Part shown: one piece after another, positions 46,170-55,424 of the stretch
Layout: the number at the start of each line of letters is the position of its first letter
How positions within the stretch are numbered: position 1 is the first letter of the stretch
DNA from: Lachnospiraceae bacterium
GTDB lineage: Bacteria > Bacillota > Clostridia > Lachnospirales > Lachnospiraceae
DNA length: 64,000 nt
Reading direction: 5' to 3'
NCBI GenBank assembly: GCA_910575475.1
Contig: CAJTGD010000002.1
Location: 1-64,000 of the forward strand
Position numbers and translations under genes: made by a program
Notes under the pieces: generated by a model
The model's input: only the letters and a program-made list of their open reading frames with translations
Told to the model about the DNA's origin: nothing
The model's database searches: none

Positions 46170-47598
46170 CTTGCCCGTCTCCTTCTGTCATTTCCGGCTC
46201 CGCATTGCCTGAATCGGCGCTGCTTTCCGGTTCTTTTTCTTTTGCCGTTCCTGTTATGACCGGCTGTTTTTCATTTTGCTCCGGCTCTGACTGTCCTGAT
46301 CCGCCGCAGTCTCCGGATTCCTGAGTCGCTGACTCGTCCGCGGCATCCGCGGAAAGCAATTCTTCCGGTTCTTCTTCCCTTTTTCGGAACCGCATCTTTA
46401 TCTTTTCTTTTATATCCAAACATTTTACGCTGAGATGAAACCATATCTTTTCACATCGGGTCGCCAGCATCCTGTAATAGATGCGGACATTCCGGATGCC
46501 CCAGCAAAAAATGAGTAAAAATGGATACCTGTCCAGTATTGGGAAAAACTGGCACATATAATCTCTCGGTGGAAACATCCACTCCCTCTTTTTGAGAAGC
46601 CATTCTTCTTCTCTGTCACGCCGGTAAAAATCCAGCCTGACCTTTTCATTCGGCAGGAGAACCTTATCCAGGTGGTTGTTCTCCTGACCGTGCAAGAGGA
46701 TATATTCCTCCAGTTCCAGCGCGATCCCATACTGCTGTCTTACGCCCTCTTCAAACCAGAGTGAAGAAAGCACCTCGGCCTGATGGACAAATTCCGTCCA
46801 CTTTGCCTTTTCCAGAAGGTCCTTCACCGCTTTCCATGGAAAAGTTTCATCCAATACCTTCCTGAACAGCCAAAATTCCAGGATATCCCTAATCTTTAGC
46901 ACCCCTGTCAGGTACAGCTCGACCAGTCTTCCTGCGCGATACACATACTCTTCCTCATCAGACAATATATGTATAAAACGATACTTTGCCGAAGCCGCCC
47001 CGGACAGTAACAGCGCCCCCCGGCGCGGCGTATTCTGCGTGCTGCAGTTTTCCATACGCAGATACTTTCTGATGGGGCCGGAAAAATAACGCTTAAGAAC
47101 CTTATTCTCAATCGGAACCTCACCGTAAAATACAACCCGGATCCCCGGCACCCTCACGTATACATTTCCCTTTTCCAGCCTGTCATCCGCCTGCTCATAG
47201 TCCATATCCCGCATCAGTCTGTAGACCTGAGCCAGGTTCTTCTTATCTACAAGTATCTCAATCTGGCTGAAAGACGCCATCTCCGGCAGCGGGTACAATT
47301 CCCTCACGCTCGTATCCGACAGCAGCAGCGCATCAATCCCATGCCTCTCCAGCTGCCAGAGGATCACTTCTTCCGCCTTTTGATACGATTCATACAAAAG
47401 AAGCTCCCTCTTATACTTCTGATAGAACTCTTCCCCGCACGCCTCCGAGATCTCTTTCTCCAGTCCCAGGATTCCCAGATAAACAAGACTGACCACATTC
47501 TGGTAATCGGAAACGCTTAAGATCTTATCCCAATTTACATATCTTCTCGAGGTCTGGACCGGTTTTTGATTAATTATGGCCCCCAGCAGCATCAGCAT
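46150..47598 (-). CDS. nucleotidyltransferase family protein with acidic tail
   Basis: 482 residues, resembling the uncharacterised nucleotidyltransferase family (PF14907-like): [38 protein letters not shown] (the acidic site region). The last ~85 residues are low complexity (Glu, Ser, Pro, Gly) after a basic stretch. The family-like start includes [17 protein letters not shown]; seven codons upstream of the ATG is an ATT preceded by GGAGGGACCT, a possible rare AUU start. A sigma-28-like promoter lies at 47664-47690, so it forms a motility-class operon with the chemoreceptor gene, which it overlaps. Role unknown. Confidence 0.65.
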   Translation of the reverse strand: MLMLLGAIINQKPVQTSRRYVNWDKILSVSDYQNVVSLVYLGILGLEKEISEACGEEFYQKYKRELLLYESYQKAEEVILWQLERHGIDALLLSDTSVRELYPLPEMASFSQIEILVDKKNLAQVYRLMRDMDYEQADDRLEKGNVYVRVPGIRVVFYGEVPIENKVLKRYFSGPIRKYLRMENCSTQNTPRRGALLLSGAASAKYRFIHILSDEEEYVYRAGRLVELYLTGVLKIRDILEFWLFRKVLDETFPWKAVKDLLEKAKWTEFVHQAEVLSSLWFEEGVRQQYGIALELEEYILLHGQENNHLDKVLLPNEKVRLDFYRRDREEEWLLKKREWMFPPRDYMCQFFPILDRYPFLLIFCWGIRNVRIYYRMLATRCEKIWFHLSVKCLDIKEKIKMRFRKREEEPEELLSADAADESATQESGDCGGSGQSEPEQNEKQPVITGTAKEKEPESSADSGNAEPEMTEGDGQVEEFKD

Positions 47599-47663
47599 AT
47601 ATCTGATTTCATAATTAATAATAGGTCCCTCCTTCCAGCGTCACAAAAATACCCCTTCTATAT

Positions 47664-47690
47664 TTATCGGATATTTTCCGACAAATATAA
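47664..47690 (-). promoter_or_regulatory. sigma-28-like promoter of the nucleotidyltransferase-MCP operon
   Basis: Minus strand TTAT, 15 bases, TCCGATAAATAT. It matches the pattern seen before fliD and cheV (see 52941 and 58701). Confidence 0.55.
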
Positions 47691-47737
47691 CACTTTTTCG
47701 TTTTTTTCTCACTGCAAAAAGGGCTTTACACTTTTTT

Positions 47738-48466
47738 CTATTTTTTTGAAAGTATTCTCCTTTCTTCAAAGATATCCATGGCTTTCTGATTGTATATGGA
47801 ATTTCTTTCATCCGCCACGACCATACCGGAAACAAGAGAAATGCATCTTTTTTTCATGATCGTCACAAGGTCTCTGGCATGGCTCGCAACTACAACCGTC
47901 ATTCCCTGATAATTGACCTCTGCGAGAAGCTGCATCAGGTCCCAGGAAGCATCGGGGTCCAGATTTGCCGTAGGCTCGTCCGCGATCAGGATCTCCGGCC
48001 CTGTAGAAAGCGCTCTGGCCAAAAGGACTCTGGCTTTCTCACCGCCGGAAAGCTCATCCGGAAAGGACTGTGATTTTCCCACCAGCCCCACCAGGCCAAG
48101 CACCCGCATGGCAGTTTTTTTCATTTGAGCAGTGCTGTGTTCCGTAGCCCACAATGCAAATAGAATGTTATCATACACAGAGCGGTCTTTCAGCAGTCCC
48201 ACATCCTGAGACACGATTCCGATCCTGCTCCGGTGTGCAGGAATCTTTTTTCTCTTCATGATGTCCACCCGGCGGCCATTGACCGTGATCCGTCCGGAAG
48301 TCACTTCCTCCTGCTTCATGATCAGATTCAGCAGAGTACTTTTTCCTGCGCCGCTCCTGCCGAGCACAAAAACAAATTCCCCTTTTTCTATCTCAAAGGA
48401 AACATTTTCCAGCGCAGTCTCATCCCCAAACTTTTTTGTCACATGATCAAAAATAATTTGTGCCAT
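47738..48466 (-). CDS. FtsE-like ABC ATPase
   Basis: 242 residues. Walker A GRSGAGKST (36-44), Q loop region GIVSQDVGLL, signature LSGGEKARV, Walker B ILIADEPTANLD and the switch His (VVVASHARD). The length, the EIEKGEFVFVLGRSGAGKSTLL pattern and the TANLDP motif are FtsE-like. No ftsX or other permease gene follows, unlike the normal ftsEX pair. Partner and role are open. Confidence 0.88.
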   Translation of the reverse strand: MAQIIFDHVTKKFGDETALENVSFEIEKGEFVFVLGRSGAGKSTLLNLIMKQEEVTSGRITVNGRRVDIMKRKKIPAHRSRIGIVSQDVGLLKDRSVYDNILFALWATEHSTAQMKKTAMRVLGLVGLVGKSQSFPDELSGGEKARVLLARALSTGPEILIADEPTANLDPDASWDLMQLLAEVNYQGMTVVVASHARDLVTIMKKRCISLVSGMVVADERNSIYNQKAMDIFEERRILSKK

Positions 48467-48599
48467 ACACTCCCTACCTTAATTTTTTTCCACAAGTTCC
48501 GATATACGATATGTGTGGGGTTACCCAAAACAGGATATGATATAACTATACTTTTTTTATTCAGTACAGTCAATAGATTATAAGAATATGGAGAAAAAA

Positions 48600-49370
48600 A
48601 TGAAAAAGAAAATATTATGCAGCTTACTTTTTCTGACAATTCTCTTCTGTATTTCCTACTCTCAGACACATCCATTCACTTTTCATTCCTCAGCTGAGGA
48701 AAATGCGGATGCAGAATCCGATATTTCTTCCGAGGGTACAGTTTCCCCGGGCGGCCAGTATACTGCTGAGTTCTCCCCCGACGCGACTCCGGAACCCCTG
48801 GAAAATACTGCCGGCTCAGAGGGGCAGTACACCCTGTCGCTGACCTCGAGCATCGGCACTCTGACTTATTATAATCAGTCCGATTCCCGCTGGGCGGATT
48901 ACCTCTATGGTGGCAGTGATCCTCTTTCCGTCTATGGCTGCGGTCCTACTGTTATGGCCATGATCGTGAACAGCTTTACAGAGCATACCTGTCAGCCCCC
49001 TGATATGGCTGCCTGGGCTGCTGACAACCATTACTGGTCATCCGGCTATGGTACAAAGCATGAGTTCATTCCCGAGAGCGCGGCAGCCTTTGGTCTCCAC
49101 GCCGAATCCTTCCAGGATCTCACAGCAGAAGGAGTCATGTCAGAGCTGAAAAGCGGACATATCCTGGTTGCATTGATGGGTCCCGGTCATTTTTCCGACA
49201 GCGGGCATTTCATTATCATTACGGATGACTGGCCCGGAAATCAGGTACGAGTTGCCGATCCGGCAAGGCTTGAGAGAACCCAGGCCGCGTGGGATGTCCA
49301 GGTCGTTCTGGATGAACTGCTCACCACTGCCTCCGCAGGCGGACCGGTATGGACAATCACGCCAAAATGA
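48600..49370 (+). CDS. secreted C39-like peptidase
   Basis: 256-residue exported protein: a lysine-rich start and hydrophobic signal (KKKILCSLLFLTILFCISYS), a Ser/Glu/Gly-rich linker of about 80 residues, then a papain-like Peptidase_C39_2 domain with the nucleophile in YGCGPT, His in SGHFIIIT and Asp in VADPARL. Substrate unknown; a cell-wall peptide or exported protein is likely. The start at 48600 is chosen because GGAG is placed correctly upstream. Divergent from the FtsE-like gene. Confidence 0.85.
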   Translation: MKKKILCSLLFLTILFCISYSQTHPFTFHSSAEENADAESDISSEGTVSPGGQYTAEFSPDATPEPLENTAGSEGQYTLSLTSSIGTLTYYNQSDSRWADYLYGGSDPLSVYGCGPTVMAMIVNSFTEHTCQPPDMAAWAADNHYWSSGYGTKHEFIPESAAAFGLHAESFQDLTAEGVMSELKSGHILVALMGPGHFSDSGHFIIITDDWPGNQVRVADPARLERTQAAWDVQVVLDELLTTASAGGPVWTITPK

Positions 49371-49437
49371 GCATTTTTCTGCACTGTTCCTTATTCCTGA
49401 TCAATTTTGCTCATATCAACGATGAAACTGCTCCACG

Positions 49438-49465
49438 AAAAAACGCGCCGGCCGGCGCGTTTTTT
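49438..49465. terminator. bidirectional terminator, perfect palindrome
   Basis: AAAAAACGCGCCGG followed by CCGGCGCGTTTTTT. It serves the C39 peptidase gene on the plus strand and the fliD-fliS operon on the minus strand. Confidence 0.9.
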
Positions 49466-49471
49466 CTCAAT

Positions 49472-49882
49472 TTATGAAGTTGCCTGGTAATAGGATTCTT
49501 TTCCCGCCACCTTGGAATTCAGTACTTTATCCAGACTGATCGTCCGGTTCAGAACCTGCTGTGTCTGCCCGCTCAGTTCGGCAATTTTCCTGGCTTCAAA
49601 GCAATCCGGCTCATACTTGTTCTCACCGTTCAGCCAGGAGCGGAACTTTTCCTTTTCGTCTGCGTCCAGAGCTTCAAGGATCGTCTGGATTTCCTGCTTC
49701 GTAGAGCCTGCCTGTTCCATTTCCTCGCCGCGCATCTTTAAGAGCAGTTCGACAGATTCCTGGTCATTCCTTGACAAAGAATCCGCCATGTCTTTTGTCA
49801 GCCTCTCAATTTCTACCATATGTACATAATTTCGTTGTACTCTTATCAGGATCTCTGAAAGAAATTCCTCTTTATTTTCCAT
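49472..49882 (-). CDS. putative flagellar chaperone (FliT/FlgN-like)
   Basis: 136-residue all-helical protein, following fliS by 8 bp at the end of the fliD operon. Small helical chaperones (FliT, FlgN) take this place in flagellar operons. No diagnostic motif; similarity is by size, helix content (ERLTKDMADSLSRNDQESVELLLKMR) and position. Assignment moderate. Confidence 0.55.
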   Translation of the reverse strand: MENKEEFLSEILIRVQRNYVHMVEIERLTKDMADSLSRNDQESVELLLKMRGEEMEQAGSTKQEIQTILEALDADEKEKFRSWLNGENKYEPDCFEARKIAELSGQTQQVLNRTISLDKVLNSKVAGKESYYQATS

Positions 49883-49890
49883 ATGTCCTC

Positions 49891-50262
49891 CTACATGGCA
49901 ACTGACTTGCTGGCCTCTTTAAATGCATCCCGAAGCTCTCCCACGAGAGGCTTTAATTCCTGAATTACAGTGACCCTTCTTCCAGCCTGCAGCCTGCTCA
50001 ACTCAAAGAGGAAAAAGTCATACATCCTTCTCAATTCATAACTGATCTTATAATTCATATTTAACGTATGGTTTAAATATTGTACGATCTCCTTCGATCT
50101 CTGAACCGACTGGTTAAACAAATCATAATTTTCATCTTCCAAAGCAACCTGCGCCCTTGCGAGACGCTTCATCAACTCGTCATAGAGAAGCAGAAGCATC
50201 TCGCTGCTTGTCATCGTATTTACAGACTGCATTTTATACTGTTCATATCCGTTCTGATACAT
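49891..50262 (-). CDS. fliS: flagellin export chaperone FliS
   Basis: 123 residues. Family pattern: an N-terminal Tyr-rich segment (YQNGYEQYKMQSVNTMTSSEMLLLLYDEL), QRSKEIVQYLNHTLN and LRRMYDFFLFELSRLQ. FliS binds the C-terminus of flagellin in the cytoplasm and prevents early assembly. It follows fliD by 21 bp. No flagellin gene lies in this window. Confidence 0.95.
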   Translation of the reverse strand: MYQNGYEQYKMQSVNTMTSSEMLLLLYDELMKRLARAQVALEDENYDLFNQSVQRSKEIVQYLNHTLNMNYKISYELRRMYDFFLFELSRLQAGRRVTVIQELKPLVGELRDAFKEASKSVAM

Positions 50263-50283
50263 GTTTTTCCCCTTTTATTCGGT

Positions 50284-52818
50284 TTAATAACCTGACATTG
50301 AGCTCAGATAGCTGGACTGGCTGTTCATATTGGCAATCAATGTCTCCAGAGTCGAGAACTGTGACACATAACGATCCTGCTCTTTCTTCAGCCGCGCCTT
50401 CAGATTCTCAAGGAGCTTATCAATGCTCTTTATCTGGTCATAATACGTATTCTCCGTAAGGCTCAGCGCAGAACTCTTGGATCCTGCCTTTCGGATCAGG
50501 ATACCCTTTGTATCCATGGAGCCCATAGTCTTCACGTATTTATCCATCACCTTCTTCAGATTTGTCGCAAGGCCGTTATATGTTGTTTTTCCTTCCGCAT
50601 CAACTCCTGCCTCTGATGTAAACAGCTTCTGAACACTCTCCGGATCTGTCTGGAGTGCGCCGCGCAGCTTCGATTCATCAATTGACAGTTTACCATTATC
50701 AGAATATGTGCTGGAAACACTGATTCCTATCTTTTCGAACTCTGTCAGAAGTCCTCCGCTGACTACGACACGCAGATCCATACTCAAAGATCTCAGATCG
50801 CTGTCACCGTACAACAGGCCTTCCTTTGCCTTTTCTTCCCACTTCTCGATCTCATCATCCGACAGTTCACCCTTCTGTTCAGAAGTAAGAGGATCATAAT
50901 CCTTCTCATGCTTTGTGGTAAGCTGTTTGTTGACTGTATCAACAATGGCATTATATGACTCCACAAAGGATTTGATGGTATCGTATACTTTGTCAACATC
51001 TACAGACGCGTCAATCTCGACTGCCTGGTCTACCTGTACATTTGTCAGATTTCCAGCATTATCATATTCCCCGAACGTTCCCTTTACGCCGATCGTAAGA
51101 CCGTCTACGGTAAAGGAATTGGAATCACGGCGTAAGTTTACGATTTCATCGGAACCTGCATATTTCACGGAGACGATTGCGTCCTGGCCGCGTTTTGCGT
51201 ATACAGTTTCACCCTTGCTATTCGTAATCCCATCAGCATCCGTTATATTCATTCCAAACAGATTATTCATTATCGCTTTACTGTTCTCGTCAAACTCAAT
51301 GACACCGCTCGCACCCTTCTCAGTAGATGTAAATGTAAACTTATCCGCTGCTTCCTGATAGCTTACCTTTACGCCTGCGCCGCTGTCATTAATCTGCTTC
51401 ATTATATCAGTAATAGAATCTGTTTTCTTAATTGTAATGTCCTTACCGTTAATCTGGAACTTAGCTTCATCCCCCATTCCAAAAATCTGACCTAACTTTT
51501 CAGAGGCAATGCCAGACTTCTCTATTGACACATTCTGATTTAACCGGGTAGTATCGCCTGCATGCAGGGCGCTCTGTGCGGAACCATCTGCTTTTTTCGT
51601 TTCACTCTGCAAAGCGCCTTTTTTATCCCCGATAAGAGCAAGGCTTCCGCCTGTAAAGGTGAATACAGAAGAGTCGTCTTTGCCGCCGCCTGGAATCGTT
51701 GTTGTAAAGGAAAGCTCTCCGTCGTCCCCATTAACCTCTATTCTACCTTTTCCAAACGCCTTATCAAGCTGGTCCTGAATAGAATCCGCAATAGCTTTTA
51801 TCGTTGCTTCGTTTTTATCTTTGGGACCATTGGGATCTTTCATTATTTTCTCAACATTCTGCTCTAAATCCTCAGCTCCTGGCATCTTTACAGTTGTGGA
51901 GGATCCGTTATAAGAAAATGTCAATGACTTTCCGGCTACATAATTATAAAAGTCAACTTTACTGGTAATCTTGCTTGAATCCAGAGTATTCTGAATATCT
52001 GCAACATTCCCTGTTATTTTACCATCATTTTTTATTTTGCCTTCCGTTTCACCCTCTGCTGGTTTCTCTCTTAACCCAAGCAGTTCCAAAGCAGTGCCGC
52101 CCGTCAGTTCGAGTGTGTTGCCACCGCCGTTGCCTTTAAAGCCAAATTTGCCGTCAGCGGTTCCTTCCGCCTGAATAAAGTCTGAAAGCTTTTTATCGTC
52201 ACTCACTGACTGCTTTGACAAAAGATCATTAACAGCCTTTGCAATACCTTCCGCACTTTTATAGTCATATTCATCTGAATCACTCAAATAGATGGAATAA
52301 TTGGAACTGCCGTACTTAAACTCAATCGTCTTTCCAACCAGGTTCTCTACATCATACGTTTTGTTAGCCATATCTGTAGCAAGCTTCCCTGTATTCAATT
52401 CCCCGCTGGAGACTTTATTCGAAGAAGACCACTTCGCATCCTCAGCCTTCTGCTTGATTCCCATAATGGTAATCGCGTCTGCGCCGCTTGCTGTCCCTGT
52501 AACAGACACATACTTGCTGTTCGCGCCGGAGGTCGTGATCTTATTCCTGCCCCAGAGCAGAGAACTGAACAGGTTGGTAGGAGAAGTCAATGTCTCCGTA
52601 TATTTGCTGTGGAAATCAATCATAGTGCTGCTGATGGACTGGATTGCTTCCTGCTTCCATAGAATCTGCTGCTTCTTCTGCTCCTGCTTATTAATCTTAC
52701 TTGTCGTGCCAAGAGTCATCCCCTTGATCAGTTCGTCTCTGTCCAGACCGCTGGCCAGTCCGCCGTAACCACGGATGCTCGTACTTGTTGAAGTGCTTAA
52801 TGAACCTACTGATGACAT
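50284..52818 (-). CDS. fliD: flagellar filament cap protein FliD
   Basis: 844 residues from the ATG at 52818 (AGGAGAGG upstream). FliD N-terminal domain: GYGGLASGLDRDELIKGM with KINKQEQKKQQILWKQEAIQ; the C-terminal domain includes the coiled region near AISSYNAI-like sequence (FVESYNAIVDTVNKQL) and ends with MNSQSSYLSSMSGY. The variable middle is longer than in many FliDs. It caps the filament tip and helps flagellin fold. Transcribed from a sigma-28-like promoter at 52941-52968. Confidence 0.95.
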   Translation of the reverse strand: MSSVGSLSTSTSTSIRGYGGLASGLDRDELIKGMTLGTTSKINKQEQKKQQILWKQEAIQSISSTMIDFHSKYTETLTSPTNLFSSLLWGRNKITTSGANSKYVSVTGTASGADAITIMGIKQKAEDAKWSSSNKVSSGELNTGKLATDMANKTYDVENLVGKTIEFKYGSSNYSIYLSDSDEYDYKSAEGIAKAVNDLLSKQSVSDDKKLSDFIQAEGTADGKFGFKGNGGGNTLELTGGTALELLGLREKPAEGETEGKIKNDGKITGNVADIQNTLDSSKITSKVDFYNYVAGKSLTFSYNGSSTTVKMPGAEDLEQNVEKIMKDPNGPKDKNEATIKAIADSIQDQLDKAFGKGRIEVNGDDGELSFTTTIPGGGKDDSSVFTFTGGSLALIGDKKGALQSETKKADGSAQSALHAGDTTRLNQNVSIEKSGIASEKLGQIFGMGDEAKFQINGKDITIKKTDSITDIMKQINDSGAGVKVSYQEAADKFTFTSTEKGASGVIEFDENSKAIMNNLFGMNITDADGITNSKGETVYAKRGQDAIVSVKYAGSDEIVNLRRDSNSFTVDGLTIGVKGTFGEYDNAGNLTNVQVDQAVEIDASVDVDKVYDTIKSFVESYNAIVDTVNKQLTTKHEKDYDPLTSEQKGELSDDEIEKWEEKAKEGLLYGDSDLRSLSMDLRVVVSGGLLTEFEKIGISVSSTYSDNGKLSIDESKLRGALQTDPESVQKLFTSEAGVDAEGKTTYNGLATNLKKVMDKYVKTMGSMDTKGILIRKAGSKSSALSLTENTYYDQIKSIDKLLENLKARLKKEQDRYVSQFSTLETLIANMNSQSSYLSSMSGY

Positions 52819-52940
52819 ATCAATCCTCTCCTTCTTCTCTTCATATTCTCCATGACCGCCCACCGGTATCATATTCCCGGAAATCTGGTGCGAAATGTCA
52901 CAAATACACACTGATAAATTTTATTTTATTCTGTACTTAT

Positions 52941-52968
52941 TTATCGGCATATAGTATACTTTAAATAA
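52941..52968 (-). promoter_or_regulatory. sigma-28-like promoter of fliD
   Basis: Minus strand TTAT, 16 bases, GCCGATAAATAA. The -10 core GCCGATAA is the classical sigma-28 consensus. Lies about 120 bp upstream of the fliD start and is divergent from the ParA gene. Confidence 0.7.
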
Positions 52969-53006
52969 TAGCGAAATGAGTTTTTTTACGAATGGAGGAA
53001 TATATT

Positions 53007-53795
53007 TTGGCTACTATCATCGTACTCACCAATCAGAAAGGCGGCGTAGGCAAGACGACTACATCCACTGCTTTGGCGGCCGGCCTGGTTTCTTTTTACA
53101 ATAAAAAAGTACTGGCGATCGATCTGGATCCGCAGGGGAATATGGGGTTCAGCCTTGGGCTTGACATCGAGGACGGGCGCACGATCCATGACGTGATGAT
53201 CGGACGTACCTCCGCGCGGGAAGCGATCCAGACGACCGATTACTGCGACGTGATCACTTCGAATATCCTGCTGAGCAGCGCGGAGCTTGAATTTAATTTT
53301 TCAGACCGGGAGCTTTTGTTGAAAAATTCACTGGCGCCTGTTGCGGATGATTATGATTTTATCATCATTGACACTCCGCCGGCCCTGAATATTCTGACGG
53401 TAAATGCATATGCTATGGCAGATTATCTCATTATCCCCATGGCGCCGGAGATTTTGAGCCTTCTCGCCGTTACTCAGATCAAGGAGACCATTGATTCTGT
53501 CCGTGAAAGCCTGAACCCGCATCTGGACGTGCTGGGGATCCTTCTGACCAAGTACAACCCGCGTACCGTCCTGGCCCGTGAGGTCAAGGAGATGGCGGAA
53601 AATATTGCCGCACAGATTGGGACATGCGTATTTGACAGCCAGATCCGTTCCAGTGTGTCCGTCGCGGAAGCGCCTGCCCACGGCCTGAGCATATTTGACT
53701 ATGCGCCCCGCGCGAAGCCCTCAGAAGACTATATGAATTTTATTAAGGAAATCAGGATCATGATGAGAACCAAAACACTCCAGGAGGTAAGATAA
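53007..53795 (+). CDS. ParA family ATPase
   Basis: 262-residue ParA/Soj/MinD-class ATPase from TTG at 53007, which GGAGG precedes at a proper distance (an ATG at 52992 overlaps the site itself). Deviant Walker A KGGVGKTT (residues 11-18), LDLDPQG-type switch (IDLDPQGNMG), Walker B IIIDTPPALN. Such ATPases dimerise with ATP and position DNA, flagella or chemoreceptor arrays. No ParB-type partner follows; instead the ComFB-domain gene begins 2 bp after its stop. Divergent from fliD. The absence of chromosomal parS-like context and the flagellar location suggest a non-chromosomal cargo (inference). Confidence 0.92.
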   Translation: MATIIVLTNQKGGVGKTTTSTALAAGLVSFYNKKVLAIDLDPQGNMGFSLGLDIEDGRTIHDVMIGRTSAREAIQTTDYCDVITSNILLSSAELEFNFSDRELLLKNSLAPVADDYDFIIIDTPPALNILTVNAYAMADYLIIPMAPEILSLLAVTQIKETIDSVRESLNPHLDVLGILLTKYNPRTVLAREVKEMAENIAAQIGTCVFDSQIRSSVSVAEAPAHGLSIFDYAPRAKPSEDYMNFIKEIRIMMRTKTLQEVR

Positions 53796-53796
53796 A

Positions 53797-55083
53797 ATGG
53801 CCAGAAAAAGCAACAAGACCGCTCATGTTCTGAACCTGCTTGCAGGACACGACGCGGCAAAGGATGCGGACGATCAGGCATCTATAGAATCGGAGGCCTC
53901 CGGCGGTTCAGCAGCGCAGACAGCCTCCGGCAGCGCAGTTCCGCAGGCGGCTCAGGACGACGCTGCTTCCGGCAGTGCCCTTTCTCAGTCTGCCTCGGAT
54001 GGTACGGCTCCTCAGGCAGTTTCCGGCAGGCAGTCCAGGCAGGCAGCTCCTCAGACAGCAGCCGGCAGACAATCCAGGCAGGTGGCTGCGGGCAGTGCGA
54101 CTTCACAGAGAGCTTCCGGCAGGCAGGCCCGACAGCCGGGAGGATCAGCTACGGCTTCTGCCGCACCGGCTCCTGCTCCTGTCGTGTCTGCTCAGAATAA
54201 TATCGCCGTGATCGACAAGACCGGGGATGATCCGGTAGCGGAACTCATTCAGCAAAAGTTATCCAGCGAATTTGAAAAGCAGATGCAGCAGTCTCAGCCG
54301 AAGGCATCCTCTGCGGAGGATATTACGCCTGTGTCTGAAATGGATGCAGGTTCCGCGGAAGATTCCGAATATCCTTCCGATGCACTTCCTCTTGCAGAGG
54401 CAGAGGAGATTTTTGATGATATTGATTTGGATGGATTGCTGCTTTCCGATGCCGAACCTATCGCTCCTGAGCCGGAACAGACTACCTCTGTAAATGAAAT
54501 AAATGCAGATACCATTATTTTAGATGAAGATGCAGCAGAAGCTTTCGACGATATATCCGGGGCAGACTCTTTTACGGAGCAGGAAGATGAATCTCTGATC
54601 CTTTCGGCAGCAGAACCCCTTCCGGAGAGTACACTGGTTTCCCAGCCTGTTACTGTACAGGAAGCTGCTGTTTCCCCGCAGCCAGATCAGACGCCTGCCG
54701 CCGCGCCGGAGGCGACCCCGGTACAGGAAGCCACACCCATTTCGCAGTCGGCTTCTGAACCTGCTGTTTCAGCTCCCGCCCCCTTGCCGACGCCGGAACC
54801 GGAGCCCGAGCCGGAGCCTGATTTTGCCGCGATCAATGTTATGGAGCATATTGTAAGGGACAAGATCATTTATTTTATGCGCCAGTTTGACGTCTGCACA
54901 TGCGACCGCTGTAAAGCAGATGTTACTGCGCTGACGCTCAATGGTTTGATGCCAAAATACATTGTCACCACGAAGGCGGCAGTTGACCCGCTTCTCAGTT
55001 ATTACACAAACCGGCTGATTTCGGATGTCACTGTAGAGGCTACAAAATCCTGCATGATCGTAAAAGAAAATCCGAGGCATTAA
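53797..55083 (+). CDS. ComFB-domain protein with long low-complexity N-terminal arm
   Basis: 428 residues. The C-terminal ~81 residues (348-428) are a ComFB domain: VMEHIVRDKIIYFM, the Cys cluster C367, C369, C372 (CTCDRC) and ADVTALTLNGLMPKYIV. ComFB domains have been reported as c-di-GMP receptors in cyanobacteria and Bacillus. Residues ~40-150 are Ala/Ser/Gln-rich with repeated GRQSRQ/GRQARQ units; 150-340 are acidic and Pro-rich (PEPEPEPEPDF next to the domain). Start follows GGAGGTAAGATAAA, and the gene is coupled to ParA. The arm could bind ParA as ParB-like N-termini do. Function unproven. Confidence 0.85.
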   Translation: MARKSNKTAHVLNLLAGHDAAKDADDQASIESEASGGSAAQTASGSAVPQAAQDDAASGSALSQSASDGTAPQAVSGRQSRQAAPQTAAGRQSRQVAAGSATSQRASGRQARQPGGSATASAAPAPAPVVSAQNNIAVIDKTGDDPVAELIQQKLSSEFEKQMQQSQPKASSAEDITPVSEMDAGSAEDSEYPSDALPLAEAEEIFDDIDLDGLLLSDAEPIAPEPEQTTSVNEINADTIILDEDAAEAFDDISGADSFTEQEDESLILSAAEPLPESTLVSQPVTVQEAAVSPQPDQTPAAAPEATPVQEATPISQSASEPAVSAPAPLPTPEPEPEPEPDFAAINVMEHIVRDKIIYFMRQFDVCTCDRCKADVTALTLNGLMPKYIVTTKAAVDPLLSYYTNRLISDVTVEATKSCMIVKENPRH

Positions 55084-55377
55084 GACTTCTGTTGTTGTCT
55101 TCTCATTACTGGAAATGCTGCTCCGAATACGGGAACATTGAAAAATCATAAGCTTCCTCACTGGCCTGCCCGTTGATTTTTAGGAATGAGATACCTTATG
55201 GCTTAGATCACTGCATCCATAACATCAGAAAGATGTCTGACTGGATGCGCTTAGTTTACTATTGAATCGGATATCCGTCAACTCAAGACACAGATTTATC
55301 ACATTTATAGCTGCTATGTCACACCCCGGTCAATCACCACGCTGATTGGTCGGGAGGATGTGTATAGAAGTTAAAAA
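55084..55377. other. gene-free spacer
   Basis: About 290 bp between the ComFB gene and the next terminator. I see no convincing coding frame, RNA gene or repeat. Confidence 0.5.
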
Positions 55378-55417
55378 AGGCGCTGTCAGGAAATACCATT
55401 ATTTCCCGTCAGTGCCT
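55378..55417 (-). terminator. hairpin terminator of the zincin gene
   Basis: AGGCGCTGTCAGGAAATA pairs imperfectly with TATTTCCCGTCAGTGCCT; on the minus strand a T run (TTTTTTAAC) follows. It begins 8 bp beyond the gene's stop. Confidence 0.75.
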
Positions 55418-55424
55418 GATAGAA

